This document shows, piece by piece, positions 1 through 12,850 of a stretch of 64,000 nucleotides of DNA. The DNA comes from Stichopus chloronotus. Lineage: Eukaryota; Echinodermata; Holothuroidea; Aspidochirotida; Stichopodidae. Both the position numbers and the translations under genes were made by a program. Below the pieces are notes generated by a model. That model did not search any database, had not been told where the DNA came from, and worked only from the letters and a program-made list of their open reading frames with translations. The stretch lies in NCBI GenBank assembly GCA_021234535.1, contig CM037830.1:8125252-8189251 (forward strand), given 5' to 3'. Within the stretch, counting starts at the first letter, position 1. Each line of letters opens with the position of its first letter.

Positions 1-3000
1 TCCGAAGTTTGACTACAGCTCTATGTGTTGAATGTAGCCTAAAACGCATATCCACAATTTACTGATGCTGGATGGAAAGCTATGCAACTTGGTATGACAT
101 TAGGTAGTTTTCACATTTGAAGAGCTTTTCTGATTTCTTACCTGTTACTTTTACGGTATTCTTTCCTGTGTCGTGCGATGCGTGTTCTAAATGATAAGAC
201 ATTCGAACAGCTTTGTGAGGCTTTGGCAAAATGCCGATATCTTAATTAAGCCGACTATGCGTGCATTTAAAAGATGATGATTGATATGATACATAACTTG
301 CAATGCGTCAGACTCTTAACAAAAAGAACTGCCGCTTGAAAATAACATACCACTGCCTATTCGAGTCCATTCTTGTTTTCAACTTTAGTTAAAAGGAATA
401 CAATTTCGTGTTTTGTCCTGAAATACCGTATTTGGAGACTTCCGCTAGTGGTCGAAAAAAAAAATCTTTGCTCGAAGGAACCGTACATCGGTAGCTTGAT
501 ATACCGATAAAAAGGCAGACTTCACGGATACCGATATATAACACGCACCGTTCAAATGTAAATTGCAAAATGCAAACTTTCAGAAAATAAAATAAAAAGA
601 TATAAAAGGAATACAGAGATGCTCTGGTAATTAGTTTCCAGACCAATTTCTTTCAGTCTTATTTATTTCTTTGTTTCATTTTCTGTAAATTTACAGACAT
701 TTTTTCCAGTGTGTTTGGCAAGTAAGATCGACCAACAACTGAATTTCTTTTCACCTCTAATGGGTTGATTGCAGAGCCCTTGCAATATTGTATGACAGAG
801 TGTGAATCTCAACAGCTGTGGCTGTAAGTAAAGTTAATACGGTTCTTAAATCACGTGACTCTATACTGCGCCTCAAATTTCAGTCAGACTTAATCCTGAA
901 GTCATCTCTGTTGCTCGTGGAATGCAGCTGTCTGGTTTGATGAACATAGACACACAAAATATGTAGGTCTATACACTACATATACAGTGTACATGTTGTG
1001 GCTGTCTCAAGCAGTATTTGCAGTATTACCGATTCCTGGACCCGGTATACTCCATCCATTGTCGGTTGGGTACCCGGGTAAACGAAAGCATAACTTCCGT
1101 AAGTCTGCGAGTTCGTTGTTAAATCATATATGCGACATTTTGCTTCACACCATGTATCTTACCTATATGGGCATGGCAGTCAATAAGTGCTTTTTAGTTG
1201 CATATAAGCTGAATTTTAGAACTCATAAAATGCACTTTCATGAAACTTTCGATCCGTGTAGTAATTTCAAAATCTCAGTGGTCCTGACATCTTTGGTCGG
1301 GTAGCCGATGTAAACAGTAGACTCTAAAACACATCGTCGGGATTCTTGCGTTAAAGTTACGAACTTTAATCAATGCGATCCTTCGAATGATGTTTGCATA
1401 TTCATGGTTTCATTCTTTTTGTAAATTATGACTTCATGTTTACCATGGCAACACACTAGCAGACTGTCTCTGCTGGAATGTTCCCAAAACAATTCCCTGT
1501 TGTATGTATCTGTATGTCTCCTTACTTTTAGTAGTTCGCTGTGATTTCTCTAAACGATAGGCCACGTAGTTAAATATACCCTACCTCGGATTTTTTGCTA
1601 GTACAGTTGGTCGAAAGTGTTCCATACGATCTGGTTATCACCATACAACTCTATGTTTGCTGTAATTGGTACTGCCAGATGAAAATTAATGTACAGGAAA
1701 AGCAGGTGTTGAGAACTGAACAAACTTTGAAGACAACTTACATTTCTCAAACAGTCGACAGTTTCCTTCATTAGTTTACAGTAGCTATTACTATACAGTT
1801 TTTTCATTGAAAAAAATTGTCCAGCTGTACAATGTATATTTATTGTATAATTTCAACAAACCAATAAAAAAAAATGCAACATGAAGTACTTTGTCGTTCG
1901 GAGGGTGATTTGTGACCTTTAAACTTTGTCCAGCAGACATGTTAGTGTAGGAATTTTCGGTATGATTAGTCAGGTGTAGTTCCCCGTGGTGTCTTCACTT
2001 TCAACACCGCTGGTGCCTAATCTGTCAACTATCTGAACAATCGAAAAAAAAAAACTGTGATTGGAATTGTCAATCAGTTTTAGTTGTCTCTCTCTAGACT
2101 GAAAAGGCGTCACTCGTACAAAGAGGCAATCAGCTAAGTTTATAGACGTGTGTATTATCTCATATCGTAGGAATAAAGTATCCGGTGGAGTATCACTAGA
2201 GACAGGTAAATACTAAAGACATCTGTCACACACATACTGAACACTGTCACATCGATACTATTTTCAGTGTTGAATCTATGTGTCTACATTCCTTACTTAA
2301 AATCTTTTCTAAGATCTGTTTTATGTATCTTTTAAAGTGAAACACTAAACCTGAGACTGTGTCAGTATTTTCCTTCTTGTAATTTGCCATGACGCAAAAT
2401 GTGTGCATTCCGTTGGTCCATTCCTAGCTTCCTATTAAGCCTTCAGCAATAACGTCATCACCACGTGATCATATCTCATTGCCGTCACTATAACAGACAG
2501 ATAATCGACGTAATCATAGGATTAATATCACCACCTTTCATTGGTTTACCCCTCCCCTACTCCCCTACTCCCCACCCACATAGTTCAGGCTATGTTAAAG
2601 ATAAAGACCAGAACCTACCAATAAGTGTAATTACCACCACATCACACAAGTGATAACTCGATTTATCCCAGGATACATGTGGTAGCCTAACTTTTAAAGG
2701 TCAGAACACGGTTTAACGGTGATTGACCACTAACACCATGATGGAGAAAAATAAAAATAGATAAAGTCACACTTTGTTGTTAAGTATTCATCACAAGCTG
2801 ATGAATTTTGATTTTACTGACACGTCCGGAGTTTCACTCGCGAGGCTCCCGGCGGTTGCTTTTTCATGCACAATCGTTTCATTTAAGTTAGGTTTATCTT
2901 GGTCACGTGACTACTCTTGCCTGCAGCTATATCAGTCTAGTTACAAGGAGAGAACAGCTTCAAATGAGCATTTTAGGACAACTGAGAAGAAAAAGGAAAC

Positions 3001-6000
3001 TTCGTTCAAAACAACAGTCCATGTGAGCATAAAATACCACGTAGGATGAGATGACACTATTGACTGTCAGACTATGGAGGGCATGCACGTGTTGTATCAT
3101 GTGATCATTTTTTTCTTTTCTTTTTTTTGCTGGACGGAGAAGAGAGTTAGTGACATTGGCTTACAACTGAACACGTGATGATCAATTCACGCAGATGGTG
3201 ATTTTTTTTTTTACCAGATTGTTATAAGGGGATTTTATTTTTAACTAGATTGTTATAATTTGCTTAGGTTACTTGTAATATCACTGATCAATCGCCGACA
3301 AAAACAGACCCATTAAGAAGAAACGAAAAGAAAAGGTTTATTTGGAGAGAAAACTAGTGAATCTAAAACTTGGCAGCAATGGTGTACTACGTTGTATGTG
3401 TACCACTGACGTCGAATGATGTTACGGAAAAGGCACGTGATGAGATGAGAACTTACGACGCCAGTGCATCCCCAGTCGATAAAGACTATAGTTACGTCAT
3501 TTTACAGTTGAAAAGATAGGGAAGTGGAAAAAGCCACTCAGGAATTTACACTCCACTTTGATTCGATCTGCCATTCTGCTGTTTGCAGTTCATATCGATG
3601 AATTGACAAGTCAATTTGTTACAACTAAACAACCTAGCAAAAACTGGGGAAGAAGGGGGGAGGATGGATAGCTTTACCTTCAGAATTCGTCACGTGTTTC
3701 ATGTTTGACTGTATTTCAAAGTTACCACGGTAACAAATATAAAAACAAAGAGAGCAAGACAGTTAAAAGCGACGAACTTGTGGAAATTGTGATACACAGT
3801 ACATAGTATGTAGTATTTCTTTTTTCTCTTTTCTTCTGAGTGTGTGTGGTCCTTGAAGCTGGTAAGCCAGCATTTCTAACTTTCGTATTCCAAGGAAGAT
3901 ACTTACATATGACATCTATGTCTCGGTGCTATATTTATTGCAGATTTCTTTGACAACATGTTTCTGTTTTATGAATTGACTTCCAAACCACTTGATGCAC
4001 AAACCTACTCTCTGATATAAATCTTCCACGTTAGGGGGTCCTAATCACAGGTGACAAAAATTTTCATAGTCTTTTTTTTTTTTAAATCCTTCCTGTTGTA
4101 ATCTTTTCCCCGCGAAAGACAAGTGATGTAATCGCTGTCCATCACTTCACAATTGAACTAAAAGGGTTAACCTCGTGCCTTCGAAACATCGCATTATGGT
4201 AACGTTACCAATAGGAGGTAAACCTATCAGTGAACAGCTCGTCCCCCTAAATTAAAGCGATTAAGCTGTCTAAAGTTCTTTACATCTTGACAGCTGAAAA
4301 GTTCGAATAATAGAGGTGGATTTCATCGACAGAATAGTTGTTGATGTTTGGTAAATAAGCCTTAACTTGTTCGAAGAGTTTGCTGGCTCCAGCCGACCGC
4401 TCCCCCTTAATTATCAGGCAGTGTGTACCGCACAATTAAAGGACAGAAGTGATCTTGTGTCGACACATGTGTAGAACACGTCATGATTGTGAAAAACCTT
4501 ACCGAAGGCTACTGTGCCACTGCTCTCTGTTTGTCAAACGAAGATGACTCGGGCTGAATACGCCATGATTGCATCAACTTTAATTCGACTATTGAAAACT
4601 ATAGTTGCTCCCCACTTGACTGACGGGGATTACATAATACTGTATGATTGTAATGTCTTGGTTACTGAAGGCTGTTTCTACTCTCCGCTTGCCTTGGAAT
4701 ACAGCAGCAAATATCACAATTGCAATAATTCGACTGCTGAAAGCTAAATACTGCTCTGCCCTTGCCTATACTGAAGATATAGTCTACAGAAAAGGCTATC
4801 ATTAACGACACTGCTAGTACTGCTAACACACCACCTTTATTAGTATGGGGCATAACAGTATACAGTATAGGCGTATACTGTAAATTTGGGTCACCGAAAC
4901 TCTGAAAGTGCACAGTAGTAAAGCACACTGTTGTGCTGTATATTGTCTGCACATTGCAGTATAAAAGACAGTGTACGCTGTACATTGCAGTGCAATACAG
5001 AAATGTGTAGTTAACATTAAATGATATACCTTGAAGTCGTCAATTCTTCAATATTATACATCCCCTGTTGTTTGTTTAACACTGAGAAGATTGTTCGTAA
5101 ATTTGAGGCTGTAAAATGTCGGAGGTAAATCCGCCAATGTACGATGTTCTTAAATTACCTTCAATTAAGCACAAGTGACAGGCTCTCTTTGCTGCATCCA
5201 TAGTAAGTACATGGCGTGTATCGTAATCAGTATAGTATGTCTTCCACAGTATATTGAGAGGTGAGTGGCCATCGTCAAAATATTTCAATCGTGCTTTACA
5301 GATGATAATTTGGCATTCAGTAAATTACACTCTGTAGCCAATAGTGTTTTGCCCCCTTTTCCATCTAGTCAATGTTTTAGTGAGATAGACTTTCTTTCTC
5401 GAAAACTGTAGTTGTTGATGAATGCATCCACGTAACACTACATTCGCGAGCATGCATTTGAAGCAACGGCTCCATTGAAGGTCTAATATACTACCTTTGA
5501 TATCGCCATTATCCTGCCGAAGTCATGTCCAAGATTTGTGGACTGTATTTATTGTGACGAATACAAAAATGAGTTAGGCATTTTAAATTTTCGATATTTG
5601 TAGATACAATTGTGTACTTCAAATTGTTGTCGAGATAGAACTCAAATAAGAAAATCATTTTACACAGATGACAAGTGTCTCTTGACCAAAATAAAAAAGA
5701 CATTACAACAATTATGGAAATATTCTTCCCTAGGAGTAAATTCTAAGTGGGAAAGTCTCTTGTTGATGGTCATAGCAAAATGTGCACTTTCTGTCTTTCA
5801 ACTGAATGACACGAGGCATGAATAATTTATAAATATATGTAAATTGATTGCCTCGCCCGTGACAACAAAATGTTATAAATGCTTCTTTAGAAACATAAAA
5901 ATGTACTGAATTCTGTCAATAAAAAAAAAAAAAACTGTCAAAATCTGTCGTAGACATACAAAGGTAGGTCTCGTCAACTGTTTGATTTTATGGGGAACAG

Positions 6001-9000
6001 TTTCCATATAGACTACCTGGTCAAGTATGCGCGTTCAATCTGCCTCTACATAAAATTCAGACCTGCTTGTTCTACACAACGTACAATTGCGAAAGAGCAT
6101 ATTCCTAATTTGCTAAACAACAACAAGGTTAGTGCGACGCCCTCAGAATATAAATTATGAAGAACACGACAATCTTGTCTTTACCCCATACATGATAAAA
6201 TATGATAAAATTTGTTTCAAAAGATACGATGGTATTGCGCACTTTGATGAGGATTTTTCAACCAAAACATATATGTATATATGGCAATATGTCCACTTTC
6301 CCTCGTGTCTCATGGCGAACTACTCAGGCTATATCTTTTGACCAATCAGGAGTACTTTTAATTTATGTATCTGTATGCAACTGTCAAAAAGGAGAGAAAA
6401 TGTTGAAAGGCTCAGGCGTTCTGGATGTCATCGGTATAGATAGATACATATGTTTCCGAGGCTGCTCTCGAGGACTAAGGTAAGCTGGAATGTTGCCATG
6501 GCAACGGAACACGTTTTCCCTTAATGAATTGGATTATGAAAGGTTACATGTTCAAAATAATTTATTTTTGTAGTGATTGTTCCATAACTGTCAATTATTT
6601 GTGGCCGTTGAGTACCAAATGTAGGAATGCCGTCCACTGATGCCTTCTTTTGTCCAGCTATATGAATATAAGGAGCCTGTTTGAAAGCTGTACTGTATTT
6701 TTAACGTAAACATAAATCTTTTTGTAAATAAACTTAATATACTTTCATACACTGGTGTTGTCTTAAAGCGACTTATTGTTGTTTTCAATAAATTCGTAAG
6801 AATTTGATGGGTACAATCACATGACAATGTTTCTAATTAGCATACGTAGTCACGTTTGGCATCCAGAAGTTTCAAAAGTTTTATTTTTTAACCCTGACTT
6901 GTACTGACTGCGTGAATGTTAATTATTACTAATGTGAAAAAGAGTCTTATCACGAATTTCTTAAAAACCAAATTGAATTGTTAATTACTCAATAGTTCAT
7001 ATTCATTTACACGGGGAACGTGGGAATCCCTTTCGTTTGAAACTTTGTCACAAGTATGTAAAGAAAACTTGATAGATTTGGAAAAAGACAAGTGTATTTC
7101 GCAAAATAACTGAAGGTGTCCCTGTAATGGCAGGTGCCTTATATTAATGTATCCCATTCAGGAACGTACCCTTAACCGGTAGATAGGAAAGTAGTATTAT
7201 TTTACTACTGTTGTTACAAAGTTGAATGATACATCTTGCACTTTATTTTGTAGACACCAATACTACCTCTAGAAATGTACTTGTGGTTCACCCCAACTCA
7301 CGCGCACACGCACACACACACAGCTTTACATTACAGACAGAGTGAGGACTCCCTTGAATTTTCCTTTGTTGTTTTTCACTTCCTGAACCCTAACCTTAAC
7401 AATACACCATTGTTGTTTTTCTGACTCCTCTCCGAGGACCTGAAATTATTTTGTTCAGGTCCTCGGAAAGTACTACAATACAAAGGCACACCTTCGTCAC
7501 TCCGTCACACTATTCTAAAGTACTTCCTTCCCTACACTAACTTCTATACCATACATTATGTAAGAATTTAGTGTGGTTGCTACCATGTTCAAAATGCATC
7601 CCTCACACCGTTATCCTTTCAATCATACCCACTCTTTAAATTGTTGAACATTTCCATGTTTCCCCAAATCAGTGTCATCAATGTAATTTATAGTTTATTA
7701 AGTTTATTATTTATTTAGGTTTTCAAACTTTCGGTTTATATTGCACGTTGATGTTCTTACTCTCGTTAATTAGTCTTCCCCATGCACGAATTTGGCTTCT
7801 TTCGATGTAGTGACATTTTAAAGCCAGCCCGAAAGTATATTACAAGGTAATAAAAGAACTAGGACAATGCGATACGTCACACTTAACTAACTGGGTTATT
7901 CCAATCTTACTTCCTAAGCAAACGGTACAAAAAGAGACTACCATGAGAGTTGCTGGATAAAAGAACAAAGTCGAAAGTCTCCCAGATCTTGAAAACTACG
8001 TTCACCGTGAATTCGAGTAAACAAACATTAGAAATGTTCTGTTGTTTAGTATACGTAACGTGACTTGTTGACTATGTTTGACTATGACAACTCTTGTTTA
8101 CCCACACATAAGTCTCCAGGTAAAAACAACGAAGTCGAAACTGCTAAAGTTTTTGAGTAGCCTACCACATTTGATACAGCTGTTTACTGAGAACTAACGT
8201 TATACACAGCTGTGCAAATTATATCACAGCTTTCGTCCATGTAACGTATAGGATAGTCACTTCTGAAAGTAATCGCGGTGTTAGAAGGACAAGAGCGTTA
8301 CGTTTTTGAACTTTACCGGTTACTATTCACTACAAAGTTCCATGTGCAAACCATGTCAAGAGACTTACATATACATTGCATGAAACATACCGTGTGAATA
8401 TAGCCCCATATCATACAGTTTACATTACGCAACTGCTGAATGAACATACAGGAACATGAAAAGCACTGATATACCATTCTGGGTTTTTTCGTCGTAGCTT
8501 AAACTGCAGTCAGCACAGTTGCTTAAAGGTCCAAGACTTTCCCAACATGAGAGCTGAGTCTATATAAAATTGTATATAGTTATAAATAACAGTCCTAGAA
8601 ATAAACCGCAATGGACACAACAAAAACTACAGTGGGGCACTATGACTGCAACAGACTGTTTGTCAAAATATATCGCAATTTAAGATGTGAAAGAACAAAA
8701 TTACTTTGAGTCCATGTAAATGAACCACGGTTTAGTATTTGTCATAAACAAGGAGAAATGACCTGAAGCGACGAGAATTAGTAATCTGCACTTCATATCA
8801 GAGAGACAGAGAGAGCGAGAGCATCTAAGTAGAGCCAGATATATCACTTGCCACTGCCCAACATCCACCAAGTGATCACATGTGCATGTCACCTGGGTTC
8901 AGTAGCGATAAACATCAAACACACTCCCTATTTCTTTTTGGAAATGAGAAATATAGTTTTATTTTTGAAGTAGTGACAAAGTCACCACTCTGTCAAAAGA

Positions 9001-12000
9001 ATATTTCCATATGACGTTGACATTGATAGTGAATGAACTGAGTGTTATTGCAATCAATACTCCAACTCAATCTTCAACTCGAACAAAATGACAAAACGCT
9101 GATAACGTATCTTAATAGAAGACCGTCTCAGAATACATTTGCTACATCGAAGATAACTCTTAATTGCACATGTATGTATTAGAAATGACTCTTTAAATCA
9201 AGTAACATCCCACCATCCTCTCCTACAGTTTCCTTGCGATCAAGTACCTTTGTGAAGTTTCGACATGTAATCGAGTCAAGTGATAAACGTTGCATTTAAA
9301 GCAGTCAACATTGAAACTATTGTTTTAGAATTAAAATAACCGCAATATACATTGATTGGGTGGACTCATAGTACCCGGATGACGTTACAGAAAGACCAGA
9401 AACTCAATAACCAACGTTCAAGTGGATGGAGATGGCAATTTCATCAAAGGGAGCAGTTGAAGCCAGTTTCCTTTTTTCCTTTTTCTATAGAATAACATGT
9501 TTACAACTATTGAAAAGGGAATGTTTTGACCTTGTATTGTTCCTAACCTAACACCATCTTCATTTTTTTCTCAAGATTGAAATTTTAACATTCTATCGAC
9601 AAGAACAATTCTTGTAATTTTGAGGTACTGACACTTTTGAAAGGCTTAATTACGTCGCCAAATCCAGCTAGTTTGCGTCCCGCATTAGAGTGAGGAGTAT
9701 GCACTATATTTTCTCACAACAGAACAAGGCAAGGGGCATAGTGCATCTAAGAATATATGAGTATTATTCTTTTGACATTTGCCCGTGATTTTCTGTAACC
9801 TTCTCTGAGTGATGTTGTTTGTTTTCTTCGCAAAACATGTTATCACTCTGAAGAAAGGTAATCTATTGTGAGGATTGGAGAAAACACGCTACTCTTTGTT
9901 TTACCTTGATACCGCTCTGAAGGTTAAGGCTATAAATAATACGAAAAATAACGGTCCGTACTCTGATATCCTTGGTAGACAATCGATTTAGATGTGGCCT
10001 TCTAATACAGCTGTGCAAATGTCTGGCAGACGTCCGGATGGAAACTGTTTCCATTGATGTGTAAATGCCTCGTGTAAGATACTTGTTTTTGACATTTACT
10101 CTCAATTATTTACCAGTCAACGATGCACCCATTCTGTGCGTATGGGTACAGAGACCGAGAGTGTTTTCTTGGGTCGGGGGTTACCTTTCGTGTTTTTTTC
10201 CCTACACACCTTACATCTTTATTGGATGAATTGATTAGAGCATTTGGTTATTTATGATACAGATAAGTGAAATTGATCCCTTTTCCACCAGAGCAACATT
10301 TCACTGTGGCGATTTTCATCCTTTATTGTAAATTTTCATTAGCAAATTAATAAAGGGTAAGGCACGTTTTGACTGTTCTCATGACGACAACAAAAAGGTG
10401 GAGGTGGAAGGTGGGGACAGGCATTTGAAAGAAGAAATACTATTTGTCTCATGTGCAGTTCCCTCTATCTTTTCCTTGGTCGTACATTTACATATATTTT
10501 CTTGATTCATTCCCTCTTTATTTCTCCGATCTGGTTTTCCTCTTTATCGTTTTCTTTCTACCATTGTTCTAGTATCTTCTCGTGTTGCATCATTATACCG
10601 ATAATCGGGGTCCGAGACCTTCGTGTCACACCTTTTTTTTTTTTAAAGTAAAATGCATCTTGCCATTGGTTTGACGTGATAGATATATATGCTCGTCAGA
10701 CATCTCAATAAGCCTTTCAGACCATAAACAGTGCTATTTCAGGGTTTTTAGATCATATGCTGTACTTATATTGAATATAGTGGAATATGGAGAACTTTTT
10801 GCAGAACTTGAATGTATATATAAGTAATTCCACTTGATGCAGCGGAAAGGTCTATTTTGCCAGTTACTTTAGTACTCTATTAGAAAATTGGTGGAAATGT
10901 ACGTTGCAAATTAGAAACAAAATGATAATATGTTGACTTGTTATGAGATAATCCTCTGAACAAGATTATCAAACACTTCAGCTTTAATTCAGTTGCACTT
11001 TACAAAGGGAGCATGGGCATACTGCAGCCTACTTTGTATGTGTATAATGTTAGTATACTATTAATCATCTAAATATATAGACCAGAATGACGTCATGGAA
11101 CAATAAGGGAAACCCACCCCCTTTATGGCTAAAGGTGTTCTCATGAAACCACCTGACACAAATCCAATAGAAATTTTAGGAGATAACTCGCAAACGGCTT
11201 AACGCCTAAACGCAGTTTACCCTGAATATTATCACGACAATCTCAAGAAATAAAACGGTTGCTTTAACTTCTGCTTCCCCGCAAAGATGCAATCATATAT
11301 GGAACGAACAAATTCTAGGGGCCGTACTTGCATTATATATTACAAATGTAAAGCCAGAGCTGTTTTGCCTTACAGAACAAGGGCCACTATTATTATGTTT
11401 GGCCTCATTTGTTCGGTGTGAGTAGTTAGTATGACGCCACTCTGGTTCATCTATGTCTATGGTATTAACCCAATTCCTCTTGCTGATGTGTTAGTTACTG
11501 TCATTACGTAGGGTACGGCACGTGATCAAAAATACCATACATTCTTCACATTTTGGAAAATTTTCCGTAACTTTTGTTGCAAAGTGCTCTGTCTTATATC
11601 TCGGTATTGCCTATACTGCATTGTGGTGAAGTATCCTGTTTACAGAACGAGAAGACGAAGCAAAAAAGATAACTCTGATCCTCAGAAATGTAACTTCATT
11701 CCTTTTCAACTCACCTTTCTCTCTTTGCTCTCTGTAAAACTTTCTCCGTTAACTTTTCTTTTAAATAACGCATTAAGTTGTTAAAAGCCTGCCAACAGAA
11801 TCTGCAATGTAAGTTATTATCATCCTAAAGTTTTACATTTTAACTACCTCTCCATATAATTTTATCCGAAGGTCCCCAGCTCCCACTCACATTCAAGGAG
11901 TCTGATGCGTTAATAGCTATCTCCCAGACATTGTGGGATGTGTTTGCTCGCAATTCGTAACGTACTTCTATGTAGGATATTATTGCTACCAATCCAAATA

Positions 12001-12630
12001 AACACCCACAATGGTAAATCCATGCATGCTATATGTGATCAGCAAATCACCATTTTTAAGTGATTGGCTCTATTCCTTTATGATTTCAACTTGCTTTTTT
12101 TTTCTGTCCTTCTTAACTGTTCTGGGTTCGATATTCCATACCCTAAAGGTAGCAATATTTCACGTCAAAGCCACGATATGACTCAGGTGTAAAGTATATT
12201 TGAGAAACTAAATAAAAGCCAAAGGCTACCAAAAGGTTAATTACACTTGATATGAAAGTCAAATGGTGATTGCTCTTAAGTATGAAACATATAAACGGAC
12301 AGAAATAAATGTCAATGAAACTACAAGCGTAACTCACTGAATGCAAATATAATATTAAGAAAAACAACAAGAAACGTGAAAATATGAAGCATATTTTCAG
12401 GAGTGCAAGCTTTCCGAAAAAGCAGATAGCTGCTACTGAGATGATGTAACTTCAGAGTAGGGAAAGGACAACGATGGAGTCACGTGTATGCTAATTACTT
12501 GATATTCAAATCCTGACCTGCGCGTGTTTACACATGAGTAATTATGTGAAAGTGACTCATCGCTTACGATGCAGATGCCTATATCTTTATATATCCATAA
12601 TTAGATATTTGATGATTCGAAAAGAGTACG
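1..12630. other. No gene seen
   Basis: AT-rich sequence with short open frames only, none with recognisable protein motifs or exon-like splice sites in phase. It holds one dispersed repeat copy (1038-1163), a short duplicated segment near 3201-3260, a diverged repeat-like area near 4500-4990 and a CA run near 7305. It may be intergenic, or part of a large 5' intron of the RhoGEF gene. Confidence 0.6.
1038..1163 (+). repeat. Dispersed repeat with GGGTACCCGGGTA core, copy 1
   Basis: Shares GGACCCGG, ACTCCAT, GGGTACCC.GGTA, CTGCGAGTTCG, TTTTGCTT and CACCATGTATCTTA, in the same order, with 35881-35994. The spacing differs by a few bases. It is an interspersed element of unknown class; the two copies are far apart and quite diverged. 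Confidence 0.75.
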
Positions 12631-12780
12631 GTAGTTGAATTTCGCCGCCGGGTGTTGAGCCAGGATCAACGTGGTACGGGATCCTCGATGAGTCTTCAGA
12701 TTTCCTGATCCTCAAATTTCAAATTAAATTCAAATTCAACTACTGACCTTGCTGGTTATCATAGTGAGGATTTGAAATTT
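12631..12780. repeat. Nested inverted repeats, possible hairpin or short MITE-like unit
   Basis: gtagttgaattt (12631-12642) pairs exactly with aaattcaactac (12732-12743). aaatttcaaat (12714-12724) pairs with atttgaaattt (12770-12780). The two arm pairs overlap, so they cannot both form at once. No transposase is nearby. Confidence 0.6.
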
Positions 12781-12850
12781 CACTGAAGTGATTACAGACA
12801 TATTGCTGCTTATACTGAGAAGGTTTCTTTGAAGGTGCTGTATGATACAG

